Positions 39,134 through 50,200 of a stretch of DNA of 64,000 bases are shown here, piece by piece. The stretch covers positions 1 to 64,000 of the IMG/VR virus record IMGVR_UViG_3300009509_000015; one strand, 5' to 3'. Made by a program: the position numbers and the translations under genes. The stretch is from a virus. Position 1 is the stretch's first letter. The number at the start of each line of letters is the position of its first letter. Below the pieces are notes generated by a model, which was given only the letters and a program-made list of their open reading frames with translations, was not told the DNA's origin and did not search any database.

Positions 39134-39538
39134 TTAGTCAGCAGGCATGTCAATTAAGAAGGCAATAGTCATGTAGTCACCAACGTTTAGTGGGTCATGT
39201 TCTTCTGGAATTGCTTCTACTACCTCTATAGGTATAGGGCTAGTTTGAATAACTACTTCTTCGTCAAGCAATACTGACATGGCTTCTTGAAACTCCTTGT
39301 TCTTTTCTTCTCCAGCATCCTCTACAGACGCAGACCAATTACCGTCATCTAACTGCACACCATAATCTTGCAATAAAGCATTACGCCTTTTAGTAAATAT
39401 GTCTAGCTCTAGATTAATTTTGTCTAAAACAATTCCAGCTTTAATCTTAGCTTTCGCTGGCATTTTTGTTACAGTTGCAAGTTTATCTAGTGCTGGTTTT
39501 GCTGTCAGAATTTCTTTAAATGTTGCTTTTATTGTCAT
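39134..39538 (-). CDS. DUF1617-like phage protein
   Basis: A 134-residue protein. The order LTAKPALDKLATV, INLELDIFTKRRNALLQDYG, then an EVVIQTSPI segment matches the small phage DUF1617-type family found near tail and lysis genes. Function unknown. Confidence 0.6.
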   Translation of the reverse strand: MTIKATFKEILTAKPALDKLATVTKMPAKAKIKAGIVLDKINLELDIFTKRRNALLQDYGVQLDDGNWSASVEDAGEEKNKEFQEAMSVLLDEEVVIQTSPIPIEVVEAIPEEHDPLNVGDYMTIAFLIDMPAD

Positions 39539-39557
39539 CTCTCACTCCATAGAAATA

Positions 39558-39586
39558 CTGGCAGGGCAGATTGTCTACCCTGCCAG
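39558..39586 (-). other. 9-bp hairpin between lysis genes
   Basis: CTGGCAGGG 39558-39566 pairs with CCCTGCCAG 39578-39586. No T tract in either direction; it may pause transcription or protect mRNA. Confidence 0.5.
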
Positions 39587-39612
39587 CGTAGATGTATCTA
39601 AATTTAGACTTT

Positions 39613-39918
39613 TTATCCTGATCCATACCTACCAAAAAGGCTAACAGCAGAACCCTTCAACAGCTTGTAATATAGTGTTGCTGCTGTAAAGATCAAGCCG
39701 ATTAAAGCAGGCAGTGTTTCCCATGTTAGATCGCCAAAACCAAATGCACCAGATAGGAAAATCTGAAGAGCACCTAACACAGCAGCGATAACACCAGTTA
39801 GTACAACTGCTGCCTTCTCATCCCAACCAAGCTTGTTCTTGAAATACTCAGTCAGTCCTGATCCCAATACACCGATGATAAGCGTGATCAGTATAGTAAA
39901 AATTTCTTGCCATTCCAT
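39613..39918 (-). CDS. holin candidate
   Basis: A 101-residue protein with an N-terminal membrane helix (about 5-22), a charged loop and two more helices (about 36-56 and 68-86). It lies immediately downstream of the endolysin, the usual holin position. GGAG precedes the ATG. Holin function is inferred from size, topology and context. Confidence 0.6.
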   Translation of the reverse strand: MEWQEIFTILITLIIGVLGSGLTEYFKNKLGWDEKAAVVLTGVIAAVLGALQIFLSGAFGFGDLTWETLPALIGLIFTAATLYYKLLKGSAVSLFGRYGSG

Positions 39919-39940
39919 AATATTTTCTCCTTATAAAAAA

Positions 39941-40990
39941 TTATTCTACAGGCTCAGCCAATCTCTGCGCCCTATAGCTTACAGCAATAAAGTTGCCTGC
40001 AAACTCACCTTCTTTTATTTCGCCCCAACCCTCATAACCATGAATGTTTTCAGTTAGGACAACTTTAGTACTCCTCTTTAACTTCCCTACAATACTACCG
40101 TAGGTACTTGGTTTACTACGCACATTCAAAGTATCCGTAGTAACTACAAACTCCATACATTTATCAGATGGTACAGGTGGATCAGGTGGATCAGGTGGAT
40201 CAGGTGGATCAGGCTCATCCTTAAGAAGTGGATTCTCAACCTTCTGCGGAACAGCCCCATTAAACATCTTATAGAAAGCTGCGTTATCGCCAACAAATCT
40301 TAATAGGTCAATGCTAGCAGATGCTACACCAAACACGTCGCCTAAACCATTACCATCGGCAGAGTGTTGCCATACGTGCCACCTAGTTCCGTACACTGGA
40401 TTGTTAACATCTTTCCAATCAGCAGGCAATCCAATAACACTATCGTATGGTACGGGTATACCGTCGTGATAACGAGCGATCATCAGCTTTGTTTTCTTTG
40501 GGTAATCGGTCTTGTAACCACGAAGTACATAATCCCAAAATGTAGTTCTAGTGTACGTTGTAATATGCTCTTCTCCCCATTCTTGGAAACACCAGTTGTA
40601 ATATTTGGCAAGCACATCACCAAAGACAGTCTTAGAAAGATTATCTGGATTTTCCTCAATATCCAAAACCAAACCAAGTGCTGGCATACCGTACTGATCC
40701 ACTAACCACTGTAGCTTCTCGAATTGTGTCTTCATCCGTGTGCTTGAACCACGTACCTTTAAGTACTGATAGTACCCCACAGGTAGCATAGGATAGTTCT
40801 TTAGATTATTGTAGTAGTCCTCGAAATCATAATCTAAATACTTTGTGTATAATCCTCGAAGAAAAAGAAATGCAACCCTACTTGACAATAAATCCCAATC
40901 AATCCTTTCGCCCTCTGATTGCTGCCATGTAGATATGTCTGCTCCTTCAATCTCATACAGGTAGTCGTATGTAAAATAATTATATGACAT
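39941..40990 (-). CDS. GH25-type endolysin with SH3 domain
   Basis: A 349-residue protein; GGAGG precedes ATG 40990. Residues about 10-230 have GH25 lysozyme features: EGADISTWQ at the start, the catalytic pair in LVLDIEENP, then LMIARYHDG and WHVWQHSADGNG. A (PDP)n linker and a C-terminal SH3b domain (TTDTLNVRSKPSTYG) follow. GH25 enzymes cleave the beta-1,4 bonds of peptidoglycan; SH3b binds the wall. The linker is encoded by 9-bp repeats near 40175-40212. Confidence 0.88.
   Translation of the reverse strand: MSYNYFTYDYLYEIEGADISTWQQSEGERIDWDLLSSRVAFLFLRGLYTKYLDYDFEDYYNNLKNYPMLPVGYYQYLKVRGSSTRMKTQFEKLQWLVDQYGMPALGLVLDIEENPDNLSKTVFGDVLAKYYNWCFQEWGEEHITTYTRTTFWDYVLRGYKTDYPKKTKLMIARYHDGIPVPYDSVIGLPADWKDVNNPVYGTRWHVWQHSADGNGLGDVFGVASASIDLLRFVGDNAAFYKMFNGAVPQKVENPLLKDEPDPPDPPDPPDPPVPSDKCMEFVVTTDTLNVRSKPSTYGSIVGKLKRSTKVVLTENIHGYEGWGEIKEGEFAGNFIAVSYRAQRLAEPVE
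40175..40212. repeat. 9-bp tandem repeat in the endolysin linker
   Basis: GGATCAGGT-type units repeated about four times encode a Pro-Asp-Pro linker. Such repeats can change in length. Confidence 0.85.
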
Positions 40991-41019
40991 TCTAACCTCC
41001 AGTAAACATAGTAATATTA

Positions 41020-41048
41020 ATTGTACCACAAAAATCTAAAATTGTCAA
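41020..41048 (-). promoter_or_regulatory. minus-strand promoter for lysis genes
   Basis: On the minus strand, TTGACA (41048-41043), 17 bp, TACAAT (41025-41020) with TTTTTGTGG before the -10. Confidence 0.75.
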
Positions 41049-41051
41049 GAC

Positions 41052-41354
41052 TTATGGAGCCAGTATAGATGCCTCAACACTATCACGAAAATTTTGTATA
41101 AACGTTTGTATAGTCTGTAGTTGCTGTGTCGTCATAAGACCAAGAGATATTAATCTTTGGTAGTCAGCCTCATGTTGAGCCATGATATTTCCATCTTGAT
41201 CCTCAACAACAGCGTAAGCAATAAGATTTTCAGTTTCTACTTCAGTGAAATCACCAAGATCATCGTAAACTTTTTCAATTACAGACTCAACATTAATTCT
41301 AATTTCCCTAACTTTTGTAGGTACTTGATTTCCATAAGGCTTAAACCCTTCCAT
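41052..41354 (-). CDS. hypothetical protein
   Basis: A 100-residue protein; AGAGAGA precedes ATG 41354. Helical C-terminal half (TTQQLQTIQTFIQNFRDSV). It lies between the endolysin and the large tail fibre gene and may be a tail chaperone or fibre accessory. Confidence 0.5.
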   Translation of the reverse strand: MEGFKPYGNQVPTKVREIRINVESVIEKVYDDLGDFTEVETENLIAYAVVEDQDGNIMAQHEADYQRLISLGLMTTQQLQTIQTFIQNFRDSVEASILAP

Positions 41355-41365
41355 ATCTCTCTCTC

Positions 41366-44300
41366 CTATACAACACGAGCACACCAGAACTCTGGTGAAT
41401 AATATAAAGCCCTGTTGATACTAACAGTTGTTCCAGCATTACAATATGCTTGTAATTCAACATAGTCAGTTGATCCGTTTAAGTAGATCATACCAGTAAC
41501 TGCCTCATCGTGAACTAGTCCGTTATTAGCAGTGTGTAATGATCTAGCAAAAACAGTACTTCCATTTTGTCTAAGTGCTACTCCTCTAAACCCTGTTGAA
41601 TTAGATGCAAATTGAACCTGTCCACCAAAAATATATAAACCAGCACCAAGAGTTGGTGTTATTCTAGTTGGGTTTGTACTATTGCTATGCCAGTTATAAG
41701 TATCCTGCCATTCTACGTCAAAACTTATTACCTCCCACCCACCACCAGCATGAGAATGTGCTGTAGATTTATTTACTTTACAAGCAGCAGACTGACTAAT
41801 GTTAATTGTATTTGATACACTGATATAACCAGAGACAGGATTAGACCCTGCACTACCAATATATAGTCCACCACCAGCAGCAATATCAGCAGTTACTCTT
41901 AAATCATTTGCAGTAGCACCAGTAGAAGTTCCAACATAAATACCATAGCTACTTGGTATGTATAAGTGTTTATTAAGTAAGAAAGCGTTTCTATCAGTAT
42001 AAATATGCCCGTATGAAGTACTTTGTGCTCCTATATCAATATACCCACTGTTTGTTTCTAAACGTATGGCATTATTAGAGCCTTCTGTAATTTTTGTATT
42101 ACCATCTACTAGATAAATAGGCCCAATAAATTGATTATAGCCTGCTGTATAAAGTATACGGTTAGTGCTGGTTGACGTACCACCATAAATAACTAATGAT
42201 GCAGTAGAAACAGTTCCTTGTGCTAGAAGATAAACAGCAGGAGTTCCTGTAGCTGGAGCATTAGCCCACAATGTTACAGAACCATTAAGAACACCAGACA
42301 TAGAGGTTTGAGTTGCGTCTGCTTGAAGCTGTATATCTACTCCATATCCAGAAGAAATCCTACCCAGTAGATAAGCTACTTCATCGTTGTTGCTGTCATA
42401 CCAACTAATCTTTCTATTTGCTACCCAGTCAGCAGCTAATTTAAACCTAATCCCTGAAACGCCTATATCTAGTCCACCAGCACTAGTATAAAAACGCAAG
42501 CCATTAGTAGGATCAAAGGTTAAGTACTCATCAGAAGCGTAATCTCCTATACCTACACCGTATGTATCAGTTGCGTAACCATATAAACCATCTAGATTAC
42601 CTATTGCCCAACGTGATGATAGGTCACTATACCATTCAGTATCTCTAACCCACCCCACTATAGTAGGCCCAGTTTGTGAAGACCCTAGAATAGAATCATA
42701 TGAATAAAGATCAATAAACCCATAACCGACATTACCAGTATTAAATATGGCATCTCCAGCATACCAGCTATTATATCCAGTACCATCAAGATTTCTTTGT
42801 ACAAAATATATACCTGATCCTCCTAGGTCATCATCAACAACATAGAAAAATTCAACACTACCACTACCCTCTGAGTATAATATATCTCCAACAGAAAAAG
42901 CATTAGCGTGCTCTACATAAATAAGTCTGCCTTTCATTACTAAAACATCATCAAAGTAAGCTATGTCTGCACTTGTATCAGGACAATAAAAAAATATACG
43001 CAAACTAGAGCAGCCCACTGGAACAGTTACAACATATTTATTAAAGAACCAATCGGTAGAAGTATTATCATAACTTTCTATTGTTGTTAATGCTATAACT
43101 TCACTAGTATTTGTAACATCATACACCCTAAATCTTGGAGGTGACGTATTTGCACCAGAACCCCTTGCCCAAAACGAAAATACTAAAGTATCTTCTGCTG
43201 TTACTGAAAGAGTCTGATATACATTTGTAACACGAGTTGCTCCAGCAGTAAGTGCTGCACTATATGTACCAGCATACTTAGTAGTACTTCGAACAATACT
43301 ACCATCACCAGCATTTTCAGTCCAGTTTGCAAATACATCAGCACCACCACCTCCAGCAGTTTCAAACCCAGGATTTGATACATACTGTTCTACTAAGTTT
43401 GTTGAGCTTGCTGGTAAGTCTTGTGAAAATGTAGTTGTTGGCCCTACTAATACTCTGCCACCAATAGTAGCAATAGTATCTTGTGCAACTAGCGTTTCTA
43501 CTCGTAATTCCGCAGCATATAAAGTTAAATACTTTTTGTTTACAGAACCAAGATTTATATCATAGTTGTTATTAGGAAGAACGTCGTCGCCTGTAAGATT
43601 AAAAATAAAGTCACCTGCTGCTGAGACCGTAAAGCTACCTGTAGGGCTGTATAATGTTAGATCACCTCCAGAATTTATATAAAAATCCCAGTAGTTTGAA
43701 TCGTCATATTGTAGTCTTAATGGTGCTGTAGTATGTTGAACCCTAAGAGGTTGTGAGGATGACGGTGACATGTTTAAACCCAACCCTATTAGCTGTAAAA
43801 GTCCACTACTGTTAGTTGCTAGTATAGCTGCTGTAGTAGATGGGTTAGAGCTTGTACTGATAGCGTGTGTATGATCACTCCTAGAAAAACTAGTAGCTGA
43901 TCCTTCTGCTGACGAACTAGTAACATCAAGTCCAGAAGCGCTTGCTGCAACAATGGAATGAACGTGATCAACACGAGCAGCATATGATGACGAACCTCCA
44001 GCAGCAACATCATCTGGCTCTATAGTAGTAGGTGTTCCAGAAAAAGCTAATTCAATATTGTCTCCATTAAAACCAAGACCAGTTCCTAGAGATACTGTTA
44101 AAGTAATGGATGAACCAGTAGTTAGAAGACCACCACCAGTTAAACCAAGACCAGCGATAACTTCCTTATTAACATGGTCTGCTAGCAAACCTGTAACAAC
44201 TTGCCCTTGAGCATTAGCTCCCAAAGTAAATGGTGCGGTTGTTGTGCCTGGAGAGAATGAGTGTTGTGCAGTAATAGTTCTAGCAGTAGATATATGAACA

Positions 44301-44536
44301 TACTGGGTATGATCATCTTGATCAAGACCAGCAAGACCGCTATGTGATCCAGTAGGAGTTCCTGATAATGAGTCTGCCACCACAGCACTAGCATAGATAG
44401 TATCCCATCTTTGTGCTGGTCTACCAAGATCATAGGTATCAGTAGTCTTTGGGGTAATTTCTCCCTGTGCAATATTGTCACCCCTCGTTGTAATAAAATA
44501 TGATTTTAGTCTCTCTATATCATTTCTTGAAATCAT
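41366..44536 (-). CDS. large tail fibre protein with C1q-like tip
   Basis: A 1056-residue protein. Near residue 65 it has the phage fibre segment GLAGLDQDDHTQYVHISTAR, repeated fibre-like beta segments follow, and the last 135 residues (SFDVEWQDTYNW, TLGAGLYIFGGQVQFA, DYVELQAYC) resemble a C1q/TNF-like trimeric domain. It probably carries the receptor-binding tip. It shares its start base with the previous stop (TAATG). Confidence 0.78.
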   Translation of the reverse strand: MISRNDIERLKSYFITTRGDNIAQGEITPKTTDTYDLGRPAQRWDTIYASAVVADSLSGTPTGSHSGLAGLDQDDHTQYVHISTARTITAQHSFSPGTTTAPFTLGANAQGQVVTGLLADHVNKEVIAGLGLTGGGLLTTGSSITLTVSLGTGLGFNGDNIELAFSGTPTTIEPDDVAAGGSSSYAARVDHVHSIVAASASGLDVTSSSAEGSATSFSRSDHTHAISTSSNPSTTAAILATNSSGLLQLIGLGLNMSPSSSQPLRVQHTTAPLRLQYDDSNYWDFYINSGGDLTLYSPTGSFTVSAAGDFIFNLTGDDVLPNNNYDINLGSVNKKYLTLYAAELRVETLVAQDTIATIGGRVLVGPTTTFSQDLPASSTNLVEQYVSNPGFETAGGGGADVFANWTENAGDGSIVRSTTKYAGTYSAALTAGATRVTNVYQTLSVTAEDTLVFSFWARGSGANTSPPRFRVYDVTNTSEVIALTTIESYDNTSTDWFFNKYVVTVPVGCSSLRIFFYCPDTSADIAYFDDVLVMKGRLIYVEHANAFSVGDILYSEGSGSVEFFYVVDDDLGGSGIYFVQRNLDGTGYNSWYAGDAIFNTGNVGYGFIDLYSYDSILGSSQTGPTIVGWVRDTEWYSDLSSRWAIGNLDGLYGYATDTYGVGIGDYASDEYLTFDPTNGLRFYTSAGGLDIGVSGIRFKLAADWVANRKISWYDSNNDEVAYLLGRISSGYGVDIQLQADATQTSMSGVLNGSVTLWANAPATGTPAVYLLAQGTVSTASLVIYGGTSTSTNRILYTAGYNQFIGPIYLVDGNTKITEGSNNAIRLETNSGYIDIGAQSTSYGHIYTDRNAFLLNKHLYIPSSYGIYVGTSTGATANDLRVTADIAAGGGLYIGSAGSNPVSGYISVSNTINISQSAACKVNKSTAHSHAGGGWEVISFDVEWQDTYNWHSNSTNPTRITPTLGAGLYIFGGQVQFASNSTGFRGVALRQNGSTVFARSLHTANNGLVHDEAVTGMIYLNGSTDYVELQAYCNAGTTVSINRALYYSPEFWCARVV

Positions 44537-45687
44537 TAGTTAACTGATCCTCCACTAAAACCTAGCTGAGCTAATAACAAATCAAATGACTGTGTTTTTG
44601 ATCCAGGGGTTAAGGTCATTGTTCTAGAGCTTATATTATAACTTGTCTTTGCTACAATAGCCTTTGTTGTACCTGAACCAGCAGGAGGTACTGATAGCCC
44701 AGTAATACCAAAACGGCTAGAATCATCTATAGATATAATATCACCAGCCCTTATAAGATATACAGGCTTATGACCAAGAACAACACTGTCATTTGTTGCA
44801 TCTATAGTTAAACCTCTTGTTTGTTCTGGTCTACTATGAGCAGCTAGTGCGATTTCTGCCACTAATATTGCAACAGCCTCACTTACTTGACCAGCATTAA
44901 TAGTTCCCTCTCTTACACCCCAGTTTTCTTGACTTTGTGCGTCCTCTTCAAATGGGTCTGTAAATGTTTGACCAGCATCCTCATCATCATATATAGCCTG
45001 TATTTTGTTGTATACCTGTTCTATACTAAGTGTACTACTATATCTAGCCCTATCCTTTCCAACTTTTACTATAAATTTTGGAAGTTCTTCGCTAAGGTCT
45101 GGCGGTTCTGCGACTAGGTTACATAGCCCATCTTCCCATACCTGAAAGTGTAGAGCATCTGGAGGTGTGCTATCATCACCAAACTTTACAACTTCTTTAA
45201 TAGCCTGGTTTACTTTAACGTCTCCAAAAAAATCTAGAGGAGTAATGTCTGTAGTAGTAATTTCTATTTCTCCTTTCTTCCACACGCTTATTAACGATAT
45301 AGCATCAATAATAATATCACTAGCAGATGTTGGAACACTCGTCGGATAAATAAGACCCATCAACGTATCGTTGCCTATAATATAGTTTCCCAAAGAAGAT
45401 AGTGTTAGTTGATCTTCTGATAACTGTGACCTTTCTATTCTTCCTTCGTGAACAATACTACCGTCAACAGCGTACAATCTACAACGTTTTCCAAGAGCTT
45501 TTGTATATAAATAGTTAGACATTTCTGCACGTATATCCAATGTTACAGAGCACTTTCCAAAGCCACCATCTAAGTGTGTTTCAAAAGTACCACTAGTTAC
45601 AGATGATACAAAAGCAACATCTTGTATTGTTAGGTCAAAATCATTGTATAATGCTAACGTGAAAGGATCACCTTGTAGTACGCCCAT
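44536..45687 (-). CDS. tail tip/hub-like protein
   Basis: A 383-residue protein. The opening (LALYNDFDLTIQDV, then FGKCSVTLD and IVHEGRIERSQL) and overall length match siphophage tail tip proteins with a gp27/gpJ-like hub fold. It lies between the fibre and a large minor tail protein. Confidence 0.6.
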   Translation of the reverse strand: MGVLQGDPFTLALYNDFDLTIQDVAFVSSVTSGTFETHLDGGFGKCSVTLDIRAEMSNYLYTKALGKRCRLYAVDGSIVHEGRIERSQLSEDQLTLSSLGNYIIGNDTLMGLIYPTSVPTSASDIIIDAISLISVWKKGEIEITTTDITPLDFFGDVKVNQAIKEVVKFGDDSTPPDALHFQVWEDGLCNLVAEPPDLSEELPKFIVKVGKDRARYSSTLSIEQVYNKIQAIYDDEDAGQTFTDPFEEDAQSQENWGVREGTINAGQVSEAVAILVAEIALAAHSRPEQTRGLTIDATNDSVVLGHKPVYLIRAGDIISIDDSSRFGITGLSVPPAGSGTTKAIVAKTSYNISSRTMTLTPGSKTQSFDLLLAQLGFSGGSVN

Positions 45688-45699
45688 AGTAGCTCCTTG

Positions 45700-47241
45700 T
45701 TAATATACTGAGTGCTTGTAGGAAGGTAAATAATATACCGTCACAGTCGCTCCCATATCCCTAGGAGCCATTCTATCGGCAGGCCCAAAACCATAATCTT
45801 CAAATAAGAAAAATATCTTGCAGTTTAGCCTGTTTGGTTCTAAAAATATAGGAGAAAAGAAAGCATCTACATTATCCTGATAGTAATGGCTAGCTGAGTC
45901 ATCTTCCATATATGCAAAACCTCGCCATCCGTCATCAATAATTTGATCCTGTATAGTATAGTACCCCAAAGGAGTTGAGTGCAAGTCTAAAACTCTGAAC
46001 CCTTTATCTATTGGCATAAAGAATAGTCTATCCAGAGACACTTGCTGTGTTGATCCAGAAGTAGAGGAACCGTGAAGAGTAGCAAGCCATTTACTTTGTT
46101 CTCCTGCCCCCATAATATCTGGCAATCCTTGTAGTGTTGGAGGTAGTATAAACATACCAAGATCAACTATATAAGATGTGTCTGTTCTTGAGTGATAACC
46201 AATAGGAACAACACGCTCACCATAAATAGTTTTACCAACCAAGTTTGAAGTACCTGTTTGAACTTGTGAAAGCCTTAATTGCCAAGCTGTTGACTCTGGA
46301 AATGTAGTACTTCCTGATATTAAGAAGGCTCTAAATATGCCTTCTTTAATAGTTCCTTGTGTTTGATAACATAGTGGTTGAACAGTCTCATTTGCAGGAA
46401 GTGTAACTAATTCTGCTTCACCATCAGAATAGTGTGAGTTTGTCTGACCACTGTGCGTTATGCTACCAAAGTAATTTGTATAAGCATTTGTATCTTCTAA
46501 TTCCCAAATATAGTCAGGAGCACTTATGTATTGTTTTATAGTAGACCCAATAAATACTTTGCCTACTGAACCATATGCACTACCATTATATTTAATCTTT
46601 ATTATTGTAGGTAAAGGCATGTCTCCCTGTAAGTTGCCAAACGAAACATAATGACAATAACTGCTATCCCATGTATTATCTACTTGTATACCAGTAGTAA
46701 TATTATTACCGTGACAATTGCTTAAAGAAACAGACGCTGGAGTACCATCAACAGGAGAGTACTTTGTAATTCTTGGTTTGCATAAAAGTTCTATAGTTAT
46801 GTTCTTTATTTTGTAATAACCATCTACAGCATCCTGCAACACCTGATTAACAGACATAATATCTTTAGGTAGTTTAATTTTTCCATAAAGAACCTCAAAG
46901 TAACTAGGAGTACCTTGGTCAAAAGCAAACTTAAATTCTGTTCTATCTGCTGCTCTACCACCAGCTAAATAATAATCTGTAGCTCGTCTAAGCAAATCTT
47001 CTATGACGGAAATCCTAGTCCATACATTATATCTAGTAGTATCAAGAACAGAAATTATAATTTCTACTTTCCTACCTTCTTGATATACATTTGCTGGAAC
47101 ATCTCCATCAGGCGAAGAAGTCCAGTTTATCTTTTCATCCACTGGATGTATAATAACACCAGCATCTTCAAGATGGTAATAGTTACTACCAATAAAATCT
47201 ATGGTTGTGTTTAATGTACTAATCTCAGCTATATATGCCAT
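45700..47241 (-). CDS. distal/minor tail protein
   Basis: A 513-residue protein directly downstream of the tape measure gene, where Dit-type proteins lie. The N-terminal 180 residues are beta-rich with VEIIISVLDTTRYNVWTRISVIEDLL, and the remainder looks like a galectin or carbohydrate-binding module. Role from context. Confidence 0.6.
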   Translation of the reverse strand: MAYIAEISTLNTTIDFIGSNYYHLEDAGVIIHPVDEKINWTSSPDGDVPANVYQEGRKVEIIISVLDTTRYNVWTRISVIEDLLRRATDYYLAGGRAADRTEFKFAFDQGTPSYFEVLYGKIKLPKDIMSVNQVLQDAVDGYYKIKNITIELLCKPRITKYSPVDGTPASVSLSNCHGNNITTGIQVDNTWDSSYCHYVSFGNLQGDMPLPTIIKIKYNGSAYGSVGKVFIGSTIKQYISAPDYIWELEDTNAYTNYFGSITHSGQTNSHYSDGEAELVTLPANETVQPLCYQTQGTIKEGIFRAFLISGSTTFPESTAWQLRLSQVQTGTSNLVGKTIYGERVVPIGYHSRTDTSYIVDLGMFILPPTLQGLPDIMGAGEQSKWLATLHGSSTSGSTQQVSLDRLFFMPIDKGFRVLDLHSTPLGYYTIQDQIIDDGWRGFAYMEDDSASHYYQDNVDAFFSPIFLEPNRLNCKIFFLFEDYGFGPADRMAPRDMGATVTVYYLPSYKHSVY

Positions 47242-47242
47242 G

Positions 47243-50200
47243 TTATGCTCCTAAATATCGGTATCCTAATGAGGTGTCTTCCTCAATTGCTTTCTTAACT
47301 TCTTCAACTATGGTATTAATATCATCATCATCTCTTACTACAGGGTCATTAATATTTATATTAATAGTCTTTACAGCACTCTCTGGTGCAGCAAAAGGAA
47401 CACCACCATAAGTAACGGCAGGATAATTTTGACGTGCTAAGGCATCAAGTAAAGCTAGTCTATTAGTTCCACCAACAAATGAAATATCATCCATACCAGC
47501 TTTGATACCCATTGCTAAACTTAAAGAAACGTTTTCTCCCATCTCAATAAATATCTTAGATGGAGAATGAAAGTCTAAAGCATCTTTAAGCTTCTTAATA
47601 ATTTTTTTTGCAAGATCAGAAACATAGTCCATAATTCTATTAGCCATAGACTTGATACCGTCTAGCAAGGATTCCATTACACTAGCACCAGCAGCTTTTA
47701 GTTGTCCACCAATACCTTTGACTTTTGCTACCACATTCTGCATTGAAGATTGAACTGTACTTACTATAGCATTTAGTACTGATGTAAATATTACTTTTAT
47801 TGCTGACCAAATCATATTAAAGTACGCTTTGACTTGATTCCATGTTCCAGTTATATTTGATTTAATAGCATTAAACTTAGCTACTAAGAATGAAGCTATA
47901 GCAGTAGCTATACCCATGATAGTAGACTTTATTAAATTCCACACACCAACTACTATAACTTTAGCTGCGTTCCACACAACAGTAAATATAGTTTTAATCC
48001 TATTTAATGCTGATAGAATTGCATTACTAATACCAGATAATGCAGTAGAAATAACTCCTAATATTGCTGACCATACAGCGCCTGCTGCTGCTTGAAGTGC
48101 TCCCCATATAGCAGCCCAAGCTCCAATAAGCATTTGTATCCAACCCATAACCCAAGTTAATATCTGTGTTAGCATAGTTGTAAACCACGACAACATAGCA
48201 TTAAGCATATCTGGAATAATACTACCACCAACAAGAGCTTGGAATAAGTTTATAAAGTACTGTATGATTGTTTCAACAAAGTGAATTACCCAACCAATTA
48301 TAGCTTGGAACATAAAGGTGAAAATGGCAACTATCTTTTCTTTAAGTGAGGTACTAGAGTTTCCTAATACCTCTACCATGACTGTCCACTGTTCGGCTAG
48401 CCACATAATTGTTTCAATAAATGATGTAACTAAACCAACAACTACGTTAATAATACCAATAAGTAATGCAAAACCAGCAGTTAGACTAACTTTAGCCCAT
48501 ACTTTTACAATCTCTCCTATACCAGTAGCGATAAACCCAAAATATTGCCCCAATGTTTCTAGTATTGGTTGTAGTGCACCACCTTCACCACTTATTCTAG
48601 CCCAGGCTTCACTAAGAGAATCAAACGCTGGTTGCAGTGTACCAGTAATTGCCTCTTTTATAGCCTCAAAGTTTTTACCAAAAATTTCTCCCATTGATTG
48701 TATTAATGGTTGAAACTCTTCCCAAGTTGATTTAACACCTTCCCATACACTGCCTAAGAAAGCCCATGCTTCAGCTACACCAGCAGGAACTTCTATTCCT
48801 TCAGTTGAAAATCCAGTAAGTGTGTTTACAGCAGAATCCCATATACCTTTAATGGTTTCCCATGTTCCTTTAACGGTAGTAAAGGCACTATTTATTTGTA
48901 ATCCCCAGTCATATGCTTTAGCAAGTAGTGCTACGTCTTCATCGGCAACACCAAACAATTCTTGGAGATCACCACCTATTTTTTCTCCCCTTATTCCAGC
49001 TAAGAAGGCATCCCATATACCTTCCTTTGATTTTATCTTAGCTTCAAACTCAATAATAGGAGTACCCAATTCATCAAGCATTTCTTGAACATCAGGAAGA
49101 TCACCGAACATTCCTCCAGCCTCAATTTCAGGAAAGCCTCCACCTATATCTCCAATAGCTCCAGCCAGAGCTTTAATAGAATCTATTAGTCTAGCTTGAA
49201 TGTCATCCTGTTCTTGCATAGCCTCGATCATAGCTCTTTGAAGTTCTAGCTGTTCTTCAATTTGGTTCTTTTGTTTCTCTAGTTCTTTTTCTTCGTCAGC
49301 AATTTTCTTTAGTTCTTTATCACGTTCTTTAGCTGCCTGCCTTATTGCTTTAACTCTTTCTGCTGGACTTCCACCACCAGAAGCTATATCATCTATAGTA
49401 TCAGCAAAGTTTTCTTGTGTTTGTGCACGTCTTTCTTCTAATTTAGCTAATTCCTCATTAATCTTCATGTACTCAAGTTCTAACTTAATTAATGTCTTTA
49501 CTTCATCTGCTGCTTCTCCTAAATTTTTAACAACGTCATTAAGTACGTCCTCAGCAATCTTACCCGTATCCCTAAATATAGAAAGAAGTTTAGCTAAATC
49601 TTGGCGTGCCTGTAGCAAATTCTTAAACTGAGCTTTCTCTCCCATCAACTTACTAAGGGATAGGTTCTTAAATATATTTTGAATAACATTTGATACACGC
49701 TTTAATATATCAAAATCTGCCTTCATCATTCCGCTAAAGAAAGTATCAATTAAGGTTTTACCCCACTCATCAATATGAGATAGGGGGCCTACTTTAGGTG
49801 GTGAGTGCCCTTCAAAGAAACTTGCAATTAAGTTGGCAACCCACTGTATAGCAGCAACAATATATCTTATTGCTCCAGCAACAAAACCATTAGCTATGTT
49901 TGCAGCTAGGTTTTCTCCCCAAGCCTTTGCTTTGTTCCCCAACTGCCTAAAATAATCTGCAATATCTACTCCAGCACTTGATATTACTTTAAGCAATAAA
50001 ATAAATCCACCAACAACAGCAGCAACAAGTAGTATAACCCACCCATTAGCAGCAGCTAGTGCACTACCAAGTAAACTTAAACCTTTTATAGTCCAGAAAA
50101 TACCTTGAGCAGCTTTCATAATACCTAGCAAGAACATAGAGAAACCAAAAGTTACCTGTGATACCATAAACAAAACAGGGCCTAATGCGACAGCAAAGGC